A stretch of 64,000 nucleotides of DNA from Ariolimax columbianus (Eukaryota > Mollusca > Gastropoda > Stylommatophora > Arionidae), in contig JAVGWX010000001.1 in assembly GCA_036924085.1 (NCBI GenBank), positions 7,007,681 to 7,071,680 of the forward strand, written 5' to 3'. Of the stretch, positions 46,201 to 57,714 are shown one piece after another. A model generated the notes under the pieces. It was given only the letters and a program-made list of their open reading frames with translations, made no database searches and was not told the origin of the DNA. The stretch's first letter is position 1. The number at the start of each line of letters is the position of its first letter. A program made the position numbers and the translations under genes.

Positions 46201-46399
46201 TATAAACTAGAGCAACAGGTCTCATCAATGCTAATAAAAACTGGAAATGGCCTTGTTTAGTGGGCGAGGTCTACTTGCTTTAGTAATCGATGAAACAGCC
46301 GCCATGAAGTGTCATTCATTGAGAATCAAACATTGGCCGGATCAGGGGTGTTTATTAGAACCATTGACATACGTTTTATTGTTGGTGTTGTTTTTTGTT

Positions 46400-46438
46400 T
46401 GTCTGTTGTTGTTGTGTTGTTTTTTTGTTTGTTTGTTT

Positions 46439-46475
<37 letters not shown>
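46400..46475 (+). repeat. T/G-rich tract ending in 21 consecutive G
   Basis: A (TTTG)n-like stretch, a T run and then 21 G at 46455-46475, forty bases before the candidate exon at 46518. Length may be unreliable in assembly. Confidence 0.85.
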
Positions 46476-46517
46476 TGTCTTTATTGTGTGAAATGTTTAC
46501 ATCTCTATATTCTACAG

Positions 46518-46724
46518 GCGAAGGCACGCTCTTTCCACACCGGACCGTAATATTTTGGGCGATATCAGGACGTATTAACCGGTGTTTGGGTGCATGTCTG
46601 CGCCTGTATGTACCTATGCTAGTTAGGGAGATCACAGGGATCAAGCCACCCGAGGAGCAATGGAACGGCCTCACCCTGAGGGCGTGTGTTAGAGATATCA
46701 AGGATTATCTGCCATCGACATACG
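46518..46724 (+). CDS. Candidate internal exon of an unidentified gene, symmetric phase 1-1
   Basis: Acceptor ...ctatattctacag (AG at 46516-46517) and donor g|gtatgt at 46725. The 207-base interval is open in one frame, entering after one base of a codon and leaving after one base, so it is a phase 1-1 exon of 69 codons. The peptide mixes hydrophobic and charged residues (TVIFWAISGRINRCLGACLR, then VPMLVREITGIKPPEEQWNG) and ends DIKDYLPSTYG. It has a GC-richer, non-repetitive character unlike its surroundings. I cannot name a family. It could be a real host exon or a piece of an unrecognised transposon protein. Confidence 0.45.
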
Positions 46725-47074
46725 GTATGTTTCAAAGATCTTAGAACTGGTGAGACTTTCCAGCCTACACTGAAGTGAACTCAGTTTAACAGTCAATTAA
46801 TAAAGTCTAGAAAGCTGAATGTTAGGTAACTTTATCATTTTAAACAGTTTTGACACATGTAACCTGGTGGCATGGTCTAGTTTTCATGAGTTTACGTTAT
46901 GTTGCCTCCATATTTATTTCCTGTTAGTGCTTTACATCCATCATTCCGTGCTTCTGTCACTCAACTTTCACATTATTCATCTGTGAATCACATCTAGACA
47001 TAAGTCACTCAAGTTCTACATTCTTCAGTCATATATAGACCTTATCATTTATGTTTTGCGCTGCTTATATGTCA
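46725..47074. other. Unique sequence after the candidate exon
   Basis: AT-rich, no coding similarity; begins with the gtatgt donor if the exon call is right. Confidence 0.35.
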
Positions 47075-47500
47075 ATGACATCTAAGCCCGTGTCCTTCAT
47101 GTTCTAATATAATCATCAATCAATGACATCTAAGCACGTGTCACTCATGTTCTAATCTGATCATCAATCAATGACTTCTAAGCCCGTGTCCTTCAGGTTC
47201 TAATCTGATCATCAATCAATGACTTCTAAGCCCGTGTCACTCATGTTCTAATCTGATCATCAATCAATGACTTCTAAGCCCGTGTCACTCGGGTTCTAAT
47301 CTGATCATCAATCAATGACTTCTAAGCCCGTGTCCTTCAGGTTCTAATCTGATCATCAATCAATGACTTCTAAGCCCGTGTCACTCATGTTCTAATCTGA
47401 TCATCAATCAATGACTTCTAAGCCCGTGTCCTTCAGGTTCTAATCTGATCATTAATCAATGACTTCTAAGCCCGTGTCACTCATGTTCTACATTATTTAC
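47075..47500. repeat. Minisatellite, 48-bp unit
   Basis: About nine copies of a 48-bp unit with core 'caatgacttctaagcccgtg'. 'cactcatg' and 'cttcagg' variants alternate regularly, suggesting growth by two-unit steps. Confidence 0.93.
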
Positions 47501-47894
47501 CACATCTGGACCATGAACACTCAATTTTGAGACTGGCCATTTATCAATCCCACCTGTATCATTATCACCAATTTATACTCTAATAAGGTATAAATAATAT
47601 GTGATGGTGGTAAAGTAAAGTGATTCAAAAACACGTTTAGCGGTTCACTAAAAACCAATTGCACACCACCCAACACAAAATAAGCTGCTGAGCAAGACCG
47701 AACAGCTTGGCGTACATCTTTTCGTGGAGGTACAGTGTCGTGCGAGGCAGCTGAACACAGGAGAATCTAGAATAGCCCATGACATGAAGGCTTCACGCCA
47801 GACGAGCATTCCCTACAAACACCGTCCAAGGTCTGCCTTACATGCATCGGGCTTCTGGGTCACCTTCATGGAGAATAGATATAGTGGGATCTAT
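47501..47894. other. Unique sequence, nothing assigned
   Basis: An open frame on the + strand from 47724 runs into the next array. Its first 50 residues (RARQLNTGESRIAHDMKASR) are not recognised. Confidence 0.35.
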
Positions 47895-48837
47895 CACCAA
47901 CGATGGATGAACACAGAGAGTGGGATACATCAGCCAAGATGGACCAACAGAGAGAGTGGGTTCAATCACTCAAGATGGACAAACAAAGAGAGAGGGATCA
48001 ATCACTCAAGATTGACCAACAGAGAGAGAGTGGGATCAATCACTTGAAATGGACGAACAGAGAGAGAGGGATCAATCACTCAAGATGGACGAACAGAGAG
48101 AGAGAGGGATCAATCACTCAAGATGGACGAACAGAGAGAGAGGGATCAATCACTCAAGATGGACGAACAGAGAGAGAGGGATCAATAATCACTCAAGATG
48201 GATGAACAGAAAGAGAGAGTGAGAGGGATCAATCACTCAAGATGGACGAACAGAGAGAGAGGGATCAATCACTCAAGATGGACCAACAGAGAGAGTGGGA
48301 TCAATCACTCAAGATGGACGAACAGAGAGAGAGGGATCAATCATCACTCAAGATGGATGAACAGAAAGAGAGTGAGAGGGATCAATCACTCAAGATGGAT
48401 GAACAGAGAGAGAGAGAGAGAGGGATCAATAAGCCAAGATGGATGAACAGAGAGAGAGAGAGAGAGAGAGAGGGATCAATCACTCAAGATGGATGAACAG
48501 AGAGAGAGGAATCAATCACTCAAGATGGATGAACAGAGAGAGAGGAATCAATCACTCAAGATGGATGAACAGAGAGAGAGGAATCAATCACTAAAGATGG
48601 ATGAACAGAGAGAGAGGAATCAATCACTCAAGATGGATGAACAGAGAGAGAGGAATCAATCACTCAAGATGGATGAACAGAGAGAGAGGAATCAATCACT
48701 CAAGATGGATGAACAGAGAGAGAGGAATCAATCACTCAAGATGGATGAACAGAGAGAGAGGAATCAATCACTCAAGATGGATGCACAGAGAGAGAGAGAG
48801 GGGGAGAGAGAGAGGGATCAATCAGCCACGATGGATG

Positions 48838-48881
<44 letters not shown>

Positions 48882-48890
48882 GAACCATAA
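47895..48890. repeat. Minisatellite, about 36-bp unit with an expandable (GA)n core
   Basis: About 27 copies of 'atcaatcactcaagatgga' plus 'tgaacagagagagag'. The GA block varies from copy to copy, ending in a pure (GA)n near 48842-48880. Early copies carry 'ggacgaac', late ones 'ggatgaac', so two subfamilies occupy the two halves. Confidence 0.95.
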
Positions 48891-48949
48891 AGAAAAACAA
48901 AGAGAGATGGTGGGAACCATCACCAAGTAGAAGAACAGAAAGAGTGGTC

Positions 48950-49115
48950 TTCATTTCCCGTCATGAACGAACAGAGATTGTGGGCTTTATGACCGGTGAT
49001 GGACGAACAGAGATTGTGGGCTTAATTTCCCGTAATGAAAGAACAGAGATTGTGGGCTTCATGACCGGTTAAGGACGAACAGAGATTGTGGGCTTCATTT
49101 TCCGTAATGAACGAA
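48950..49115. repeat. Tandem repeat, about 31-bp unit
   Basis: Five copies containing 'gaacagagattgtgggctt', sharing the 'gaacagag' stem with the preceding array. Confidence 0.85.
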
Positions 49116-49227
49116 CAGCAATCAGTTAGAGCTGGGCACCAGACATTCAATCTTTCCACCAGCCATCTGTCAATCATAATTTGGGACTTATTTTTATCTT
49201 TCTTTTCAACACTGAGTTAAAACACAT

Positions 49228-49293
49228 GTGCGCGCGCGCACACGCACACATACGCGGACGCGCCCGCACGCTCGCACACACACACACACACAA
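49228..49293. repeat. Alternating purine-pyrimidine tract (GC/CA)n
   Basis: 'gtgcgcgcgcgcacacgca' then ACG/CGC mixtures and (CA)n: over 60 bases of almost perfectly alternating pur/pyr, the composition that favours left-handed (Z) DNA. Confidence 0.85.
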
Positions 49294-49879
49294 AATCAAA
49301 CAGACAATTCCCTTCCCTGTAAACATACATTATTTGTATATTTGCATGTGCAGTATCTATGTTGTGAAAGAACCATTCTGAATCCCCCAGTGACAGACAT
49401 CTCTCGAACATTCCCACACTCATACCCAACCCCTGAATAGCAAATGCAACAAAGAAATGATTTTAACAAGCCAAAGTTCGTACATTACTGAACCAAAACA
49501 ACAAGAATTCTTTTGCGCAACAGGCCAAATGTTGTGATAATTCTCTTCCCCTGTATATTGGTTTGCAAGAGTTATGGCCTATGTTTAAACTAGAATGAGC
49601 TCAGGTGAACGCAATTCATTTTGTATTTTTAAAATCCTTTCAGCAATTTCACATATTCAAAATCAATCTGATGATCAAGGTCTCCATATTTCCAATGGAA
49701 AGAAAACTAGTTTGTTCTTTCCCGAACTCACAAGTATCATTAGCTTATGTCCCTTTTCCTGTTCTTGCTTACGCCCCTTTCCTCATCGCTCTCATCTCCA
49801 TTCACACATAATAGACCAGCCAAGGGGCAATTGTGTCTCATCTGAAAGAGCCTCACGCTGATGGAAATCTGTGCTCTTC

Positions 49880-50300
49880 ACTGCAGAATTGGGCCCTAAA
49901 ATAGGATAAAATCAGGACATAATGAGAGAATCTGGGAATATTATTTGCCAAGTTGCCGCATCTCAAATATTTGGCTGTCCTTTTATTAATTACCTTAGCA
50001 GCCTATTTTCATCCAATAACTTGATGTCTGTCCACGCCAAATCGCGAGTCTGGAAATTGATTACAGACATTTGGATGCAAATATTGACAATTTAGCGACA
50101 CATTACACTCTAATCAAATGTGAGCAGAGTCTAAGCCAAGTTCTTGGCCAGGTTCACGTGACTTGTGCCAAGGGCGACCACTTGATATCCAATACCGAGA
50201 TGGCTTGCCGTTTCCAAACTTTGGGTCCAATGCTCCACTCGTTGTCAGTTTCCAACATCGAGCCAATTTGGGGCTAGCGATATTAAATTTGCTGCCGGGC
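49880..50300. promoter_or_regulatory. Candidate conserved non-coding stretch
   Basis: Repeat-free and free of LINE similarity. Carries TTATTAATTACC near 49983, the POU octamer ATGCAAAT at 50075-50082, CTAATCAAATG near 50110, and the E-box CACGTG at 50155-50160. Frames are short. It lies about 24 kb downstream of rx; any link to rx or to another gene is inference. Confidence 0.35.
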
Positions 50301-50404
50301 TGAGAAACCTATAAGTGGGGGAGGGTCTTTAGTACGAGCGGAAGATAGAGACGGGAGGAAGAGATAAATAACACAAGTATTAGGTAGCTCTTCAGTAGAC
50401 GGTG

Positions 50405-50750
50405 GATAGGAAGGTGGGAAGATACATACATACTTATATACTTACATACATAGATACATATATACACACACACACACACAGAGACAAACACACACTCACA
50501 TACATACATACATACTTATATACTTACATACATAGATACATATATACACACACACACACAGAGACAAACACACACTCACATACATACATACATACTTATA
50601 TACTTACATACATAGATACATATATACACACACACACACACAGAGACAAACACACACTCACATACATACATACATACTTATATACTTACATACATAGATA
50701 CATATATACACACACACACACAGAGACAAACACACACTCACATACATACA
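50405..50750. repeat. Higher-order microsatellite, 80-82-bp unit
   Basis: Four copies of a composite unit (ACAT steps, 'acttatatacttacatac', (CA)n, then gagacaaacacacactca). The 'gagacaaac' landmark starts at 50481, 50561, 50643 and 50723. Confidence 0.95.
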
Positions 50751-51075
50751 TACATACATACATGCATACATGCATACATGCATACATACATACATACATA
50801 CATACATACATACATACATACATACATACATTCATACATACATGCATACATACATACATACATGCATACATACATACATACATACATACATGCATACATA
50901 CATACATACATACATACATGCCTGCATGCATGCATGCATGCATACATACATACATACATACATACATACATACATACATACATACATACATACATACATA
51001 CATACATACATACATACATACATACATACATACATACATACATACATACATACATACATACATACATACATACAT
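50751..51075. repeat. (ACAT)n microsatellite
   Basis: About 320 bases of ACAT with scattered GCAT and TCAT interruptions in its first half and a pure second half. Translates to meaningless HTYI or MYVC repeats. Confidence 0.98.
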
Positions 51076-51164
51076 TGTTGATCATGTCATATACCAGCGA
51101 ATAGTGTACAATGAGTAGGGAGATATGAAAGTTTCAGGTGCCACAAAGCTGGCTTCATCGAAGA

Positions 51165-51765
51165 ATCCAAAGAATTACATAAATGACACAGAATCCTAAG
51201 AATGACAGAGATGACAAAGGGTGTTAAGAATGACAGAGATGACAAGAAAGGCTAAGAATGACAGAGATCACATGGATGGCTAAGAATGACAGAGATGACA
51301 AGAAAGGCTAAGAATGACAGAGATAACATGGATGGCTAAGAATGACAGAGATGACAAGAAAGGCTAAGAATGACAGAGATAACATGAAGGCTAAGAATGA
51401 CAGATATGACAAGAAAGGCAAAGAATGACAGAGATCACATTGATCGCTAAGAATGACAGATATGACAAGAAAGGCTCAGAATGACAGAGATGACATGGAA
51501 AGCTAAGAATGACAGATATGACAAGAAAGGTTAAGAATGACAGATATGACAAGAAAGGCTAAGAATGAAAGATAAGACAATAAAGGTTAAGAATGACAGA
51601 TATGACAAGAAAGGCTAAGAATGACAGATATGACAAGAAAGGATAAAAATGACAGAGATGACATGGATGGCTAAGAATGACAGATGTGACAAGAAAGGCT
51701 AAGAATTACAGAGACGACATGGATGGCTTAGAATGACAGATATGACATGGAAGGCTAAGAATGAC
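51165..51765. repeat. Minisatellite, about 28-bp unit
   Basis: About 22 copies of 'ctaagaatgacagagatgac' plus 'aagaaagg' or 'atggatgg'. The two endings alternate in the first third, giving a 55-bp dimer period. Confidence 0.92.
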
Positions 51766-51959
51766 CTAGAAAGGGGAGAACGGCCTCGATGTGGAAGAAT
51801 GCTGAAGTGAGGAAGTGCTAAGAATTATCAATGTGCACTCCAAGCTCGTTGTACACTTCAGAAACGGATTTGTTGTTGCATTATATGAGAAGATGACAGC
51901 TAGAAGACACTGATACAATCGCTCTGAATAAACAAGAGAAACAAACAGGGAGAATATCT
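51766..51959. other. Unique spacer
   Basis: Short unique sequence between the array and the 3' end of the LINE relic; nothing recognised. Confidence 0.35.
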
Positions 51960-53105
51960 TTGATCAGTTTACAGCCATGGCATAATAACAATAGATGGCG
52001 AAGATAATAATAGTCGGCAACAGCATCAGGCCTGTCCTGCGGGACGTGTTGTCATGGCTAGAGAGGCCGATCCTGGCAAGGCAGACTTTGTCGCAATGAG
52101 TAGTCGACTGTGGAATTCTCGTGCGTTTTGCCCTTTCGAGTCGCAAGCTTACTTTGAGCCCGATTGTGTAGCTTCGCTTTGCGATATGAACATCTTTGGT
52201 GATACCAGGTAGAGATAATTCTGTACAAGGTTTCCCAAGAGGTGAAATTAATGTTGTAGCCGTTCAGAGACACTTTCAAGAAGTCTATGTAGCGTTTCTT
52301 CTGCTCTCTTAATGAGCGTCTGTCTGTTCTAAGCTTACAGTATAACATCTGCTTGTGGATGCGCTAAGCTGGCATGCGAACAACATGTTCTGGTAATCTC
52401 AGCTGAACTATTTGCAGACGCGTATGGATATTCAACATGTTAGTCTTGCAAAGAATTTCAAAGATAATACATTTCGTCGTGCTATCAGATCCTTAACAGT
52501 CTACGTAGACAGTTCAAGTGAAAACGATTTAACTGTCTGTCGTATCTGCTATGCACTGTCCATGTTTCGCAGGCGTGCAGTAGAGTTGCTAACACTTCAG
52601 CACGATACACTTCTACCGTAGTTGCGATATGGATACTCTATCGAATCCAGATATTTGCTCACAGCTTTCCAAACGCAGTTCGTCTTTGCAACTTTACTGA
52701 TGACATGATAGTCAATATTCGCCTCTCTTTTGGCGGATACTGCCTAGGTAGGGGAAGCTATCGACTGATTGTAGACGTTGGTTCTGTACAGAAATGTTTG
52801 GTTCTATGTACGGCTTCACAGGAGCAGATTGAAAGACTTCCTCAGTTTTTCTAGTGTTGATCGTGAGACTAAAGTTACTGCAAGCCGCTGGAAACTCCCT
52901 GGTGGTGGACTGCATACCTTGTTCTGCGCATGTCTTAAGAGCATAGTCGTCAGTGAACAGGACAGCTAAGATCGTGGCCTCACTTACTTTGGTGTTTCGG
53001 ATTGAACTTGCCGTGCCAGTAGCAGCGCCAAGTACTGCAGCATTGTGCCTTACACATGTGGATAAAGAATTGTAGACGCCACTAGTAAGATAGGAAGTTG
53101 GATGC
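51960..53105 (-). pseudogene. Decayed LINE ORF2 (RT palm to C-terminal zinc finger)
   Basis: Minus-strand order: 'ILAVLFTDDYALKTCAEQGM' near 52980-52920 (FADD active site changed to FTDD), FPAACSNFSLTINTRKTEEVF, and VQNQRLQSVDSFPYLGSI near 52790-52740. After losses, REQKKRYIDFLKVSLNGYNI near 52300-52245 and SWETLYRII follow. A C-terminal CDKVCLARIGLSSHDNTSRR near 52090-52030 is a degraded C2H2 finger. It is the same family as the relics at 150-1125 and 33090-33525 by wording. Its 5' break coincides with the start of the 52-bp array. Confidence 0.85.
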
Positions 53106-53635
53106 ATACATGATCGTCAAGGCCAGCTGACATGCTGTTTCCATAAACATTTTGATCATACATGATCATCTAGACCAGCTGACATGCTGTTTCCATAAAC
53201 ATTTTGCTCATACATGATCGTCTAGACCAGCTGACATGCTGTTTCCATAAACATGTTTATCATACATGATCGTCTAGACCAGCTGACATGTTGCTTCCAT
53301 AAACATTTTGATCATACATGATCGTCTAGACCAGCTGACATGGTGTTTCCATAAACATTTTAATCATACATGATTGTCTAGACCAGCTGACATGGTGTTT
53401 CCATAAACATTTTTATCATACATGATCGTCTAGACCAGCTGACATGGTGTTTCCATAAACATTTTTATCATACATGATCGTCTAGACCAGCTGACATGGT
53501 GTTTCCATAAACATTTTTATCATACATGATCGTCTAGACCAGCTGACATGGTGTTTCCATAAACATTTTTATCATACATGATCGTCTAGACTAGCTGACA
53601 TGCTGTTTCTATTAACATTTTGATCATACATTTTT
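53106..53635. repeat. Minisatellite, 52-bp unit
   Basis: About ten copies of a 52-bp unit with cores 'cgtctagaccagctgacatg' and 'tttccataaacattttt'. Confidence 0.95.
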
Positions 53636-53665
53636 GTCACGTCGTTTTTTAAATTGATATGTTCT

Positions 53666-54327
53666 GCCACATGTTCTTGCCTACGCCACATGTTCTTGCC
53701 TACGCCACATGTTCTTGCCTACGCCACATGTTCTTGCCTACGCCACATGTTCTTGCCTACGCCACATGTTCTTGCCTACGCCACATGTTCTTGCCTACGC
53801 CACATGTTCTTGCCTACGCCACATGTTCTTGCCTACGCCACATGTTCTTGCCTACGCCACATGTTCTTGCCTACGCCACATGTTCTTGCCTACGCCACAT
53901 GTTCTTGCCTACGCCACATGTTCTTGCCTACGCCACATGTTCTTGCCTACGCCACATGTTCTTGCCTACGCCACATGTTCTTGCCTACGCCACATGTTCT
54001 TCCCTACGCCACATGTTCTTGCCTACGCCACATGTTCTTGCCTACGCCACATGTTCTTGCCTACGCCACATGTTCTTGCCTACGCCACATGTTCTTGCCT
54101 ACGCCACATGTTCTTGCCTACGCCACATGTTCTTGCCTACGCCACATGTTCTTGCCTACGCCACATGTTCTTGCCTACGCCACATGTTCTTGCCTACGCC
54201 ACATGTTCTTGCCTACGCCACATGTTCTTGCCTACGCCACATGTTCTTGCCTACGCCACATGTTCTTGCCTACGCCACATGTTCTTGCCTACGCCACATG
54301 TTCTTGCCTACGCCACATGTTCTTGCC
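53666..54327. repeat. Near-perfect array, 19-bp unit
   Basis: About 35 copies of ccacatgttcttgcctacg with one visible variant copy near 54000 (ttccctacg). Because 19 is not divisible by three and the unit has no stop in any + frame, all three + frames stay open for over 200 codons with a 19-residue period. These are not genes. Confidence 0.98.
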
Positions 54328-54394
54328 GACTTTTCTTGCCAATAGACTACCAAGTTCAGAACTGGCCAATAACGATAATGAAAATACATATAAA

Positions 54395-54790
54395 GGATGA
54401 TGATTACACATAAATTATGGTGATTAAAGATAATGATGATGATTACAGATAAATGATGGTGATTACAGAAAATTAATGGTGATTACAGATCAATGATGGT
54501 GATTACAGATAAATGATGGTGATTACAGATCGATGATGGTGATTACAGGTAATTGATTTTGATTACAGAAAGAAGATGATGATTACAGATAGATGATGAT
54601 GATTACAGATAGATGATGATGATTACAGATAAATTATTTTGAATACACATATATTATGATGATTGCAGATAAATGATGGTGATTACCGATAGATGATGAT
54701 GATTACAGATACATGATGGTGATTACAGATAAATTATGGTGATTACAGATATATGTTGAGGATTACAGATAGATGATGATGATGACAGAT
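54395..54790. repeat. Degenerate tandem repeat, about 20-21-bp unit
   Basis: About 18 copies of 'gatgatggtgattacagata' with frequent substitutions. Confidence 0.9.
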
Positions 54791-55009
54791 GACAATAATG
54801 AAAGGGTAAAAGGTTATTGACCAGTTCAAGTCGGCCATGTATTTAAAACTCTCATAAATAGTTAACAATTTTTAAATGAGCTATAGAATCTGTGCCCCAT
54901 TTGTCATGCCCAGTGATTAGAAGGTCTGTCTGAAGCGACCCTCACTCTTTGGTTCCCACTCACACACTCACACATACACACACAGGCAGGTTTGTCTCCC
55001 ACAAACGCC

Positions 55010-55290
55010 AATAACCAGCCGAGGTTCTCTAATAGGATGATAAAGGCTGTTATCTAAACTCGGTCCCAAACTCTGGCCTCTAAGCGTTATTAGCACGGAC
55101 GAAATGCAATCACCAGCGACAGGGCAGAAGGAAGCGACCTGCGACACGTCATCCCAACCCTGGAGCTGTCGGGTTAATCAAATGATTATTAGAACCTGAG
55201 ACGATATGAAAGTTTGTCGCTCTAAGTCGACCGTTACAAATGTTATATGAAGCCAGCAACGTGTGCCTGTAAGAGGGTTTTATGCTTGGC
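55010..55290. promoter_or_regulatory. Candidate conserved non-coding stretch
   Basis: A short island without repeats between two arrays. Holds TTATCTAAAC, GCGTTATTAGCAC and GGGTTAATCAAATGATTATT (55171-55190), a dense pair of homeodomain-type sites. No coding signal. The function is inference only. The adjoining unique sequence at 54791-55009 and 55291-55614 shows nothing recognisable. Confidence 0.3.
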
Positions 55291-55614
55291 TAAAATGATA
55301 GTAGTTATATTATGTAGGCGCCTCCGTTGGAGAATATTTAGGGACTTGAAACACAAGTTAATTCACAATAGCTGACAAAATGTTGGACCGGAGTCTGCCT
55401 GAAATAAAAAATTAAACTCTTTATATACGCATGTAGAACGTCATGCCAATAACATTTGGTAGAACGAATATGTGGTCTGTGAGATACCGGGGTCTAGAAG
55501 GGAGCAACTATTAGTGTTACTGTAACCTGCTAGGCAGACTGTTGGGGTGAATACGGAGGGTTAGAGCGAGCTAGTCTATCTTGTAGAAATTATCAATTGT
55601 AATAACACGAAAAT

Positions 55615-56400
55615 AAGTCCTCCATATCCTGTTATAGAAGTGGAGTGACTGTGCCAAGTACTCTGCATCCTATTGTTGAAGTGAAGTGACTGTGCCAAGT
55701 CCTCTGCATCCTATTGTTGAAGTGAACTGGCTGTGCCAAGTACTGTGCATCCTATTGTTGAAGTGAAGTGACTGTGCCAAGTCCTCTGCATCCTATTGTT
55801 GAAGTGAAGTGACTGTGCCAAGTACTCTGCATCCTATTGTTGAAGTGAAGTGACTGTGCCAAGTACTCTGCATCCTATTGTTGAAGTGAAGTGACTGTGC
55901 CAAGTACTCTGCATCCTATTGTTGAAGTGAAGTGACTGTGTCAAGTACTCTGCATCCTATTGTTGAAGTGAAGTGACTGTGCCAAGTACTCTGCATCATA
56001 TTGTTGAAGTGAAGTGACTGTGCCAAGTACTCTGCATCCTATTGTTGAAGTGAAGTGACTGTGCCAAGTACTCTGCATCCTATTGTTGAAGTGAAGTGAC
56101 TGTGCCAAGTACTCTGCATCCTATTGTTGAAGTGAAGTGACTGTGCCAAGTACTCTGCATCCTATTGTTGAAGTGAAGTGACTGTGCCAAGTACTCTGCA
56201 TCCTATTGTTGAAGTGAAGTGACTGTGCCAAGTACTCTGCATCCTTTTGTTGAAGTGAAGTGACTGTGCCAAGTACTCTGCATCCTATTGTTGAAGTGAA
56301 GTGACTGTGCCAAGTACTCTGCATCCTATTGTTGAAGTGAAGTGACTGTGCCAAGTACTCTGCATCCTATTGTTGAAGTGAAGTGACTGTGCCAAGTCCC
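55615..56400. repeat. Minisatellite, 41-bp unit
   Basis: About 19 copies of a 41-bp unit with core 'tgttgaagtgaagtgactgt'. Copies are highly similar; diverged copies lie at both ends. Confidence 0.95.
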
Positions 56401-57077
56401 TTACCTCTTATTGTAGAAGTAGAGCGACATGATCAAGTTTGACCTTACATCTGGTGATGATATTAACATATAGTGTCGTGTCTTATTTCTGGTAGTTAGA
56501 GTAAAATTACATATGCGTGTTGTGTGATGGATTTTGCTAAGCGTAACACCATATAAATATATATTGTTAGTCGTAATGTCCAACTCCTGGCCTTCGCGCG
56601 GCAAAACTGTTTTGACTAACAGAAGAAGGAGTGAAAGGCGAGTCACTGGTGCTTTAAAACCGGTATTCTCGGGCAGATGGGGCTCGAAAGCCTAGGAAGG
56701 CAGCTCATCTAGGAGAAGAAAAACTCTGATTTCAAACCATCTGCAGCCTTGCAGATAAGATACTGGCGTATCTTGTCCGGTTTTGTCAGACCTTTTGCAA
56801 CCTGTTTTCTGATAACTCTGAAAGTTGGTCAGCATCTACCAAACTTAATAACCGACGATGTGCAAAGGAGCACACGCTAGAAGATACAAGGCCTTATCCT
56901 AGAGCGAGAAAAGACAACCTCGGCTGAGTGTGGTGGCAGTGCAGACCAGGCCCTTAGCCTTGGTTTGCGGCTGGGCCAATGAGTGAAGCCCCGACAGGTG
57001 CTCTGCTGATCCGGCAGCTTCTACAGCTTTCCTTGTTCAGAATTTATTGGTATCACCTTTCCCTTGGAGTAAACAAG
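56401..57077. other. Unique sequence, possible retroelement 3' UTR
   Basis: No ORF with motifs. The segment near 56700-56760 ('aactctgatttcaaaccatc', then cttgcagataag) resembles the 58125-58165 part of the retroelement at 57796-58305, so this may be an older, unbounded copy. Confidence 0.35.
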
Positions 57078-57460
57078 GCAGACGGAAAGAGGGGTCATAC
57101 TGCATGGGCGACATATGGTCTCCATATTTCTGCCCGGGCTTTGTACTAATAGATCAATTACTATCCTCTGATTAGACGGAAAGAGGGGCCATACTGCATG
57201 GGCGACATATGGTCTCCATATTTCTGCCCGGGCTTTGTACTAATATATCAATTACTATCCTCTGACAAGACGGAAAGAGGGGCCATACTGCATGGGCGAC
57301 ATATGGTCTCCATATTTCTGCCCGGGCTTTGTACTAATAGATCAATTACTATCCTCTGACAAGACGGAAAGAGGGGGCCATACTGCATTGGCACCATATG
57401 GTCTCCATATTTCTGCCCGGGCTTTGTACTAATAGATCAGTTACTATCCTCTGACAAGAA
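57078..57460. repeat. Tandem repeat, about 93-bp unit
   Basis: Four copies containing 'atatggtctccatatttctg' and 'gggctttgtactaatagatc'. The units contain the palindromic-looking catatggtctccatat. Confidence 0.93.
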
Positions 57461-57489
57461 GGATAGAGCCAATGATGATACATATGTGT

Positions 57490-57712
57490 AAAGGCATGTA
57501 AACGTGACGTGTACTGTTTGAGCGCGAGGAAAAACTTATAAACGTGACGTGTACTGTTTGAGCGCGAGGAAAAACTTATAAACGTGACGTGTACTGTTTG
57601 AGCGCAAGGAAAAACTTATAAACGTGACGTGTACTGTTTGAGCGCAAGGAAAAACTTATAAACGTGACGTGTACTGTTTGAGCGCGAGGAAAAACTTATT
57701 AACGTGATATAT
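57490..57712. repeat. Minisatellite, 40-bp unit
   Basis: Five to six copies of a 40-bp unit with core 'aacgtgacgtgtactgtttg'; copies differ only at 'gcgcgag'/'gcgcaag'. Confidence 0.93.
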
Positions 57713-57714
57713 AA

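Noticed and set aside
50402..51118. 238-residue HTYI-repeat frame and minus-strand MYVC frames
   Set aside because: (ACAT)n microsatellite.
51165..51765. CRISPR-like regular repetition
   Set aside because: Spacers between repeat cores are themselves repeated and the genome is eukaryotic; it is a minisatellite.
53654..54413. Three overlapping frames of 228-248 residues
   Set aside because: Generated by the 19-bp array, whose unit lacks stops in every + frame.
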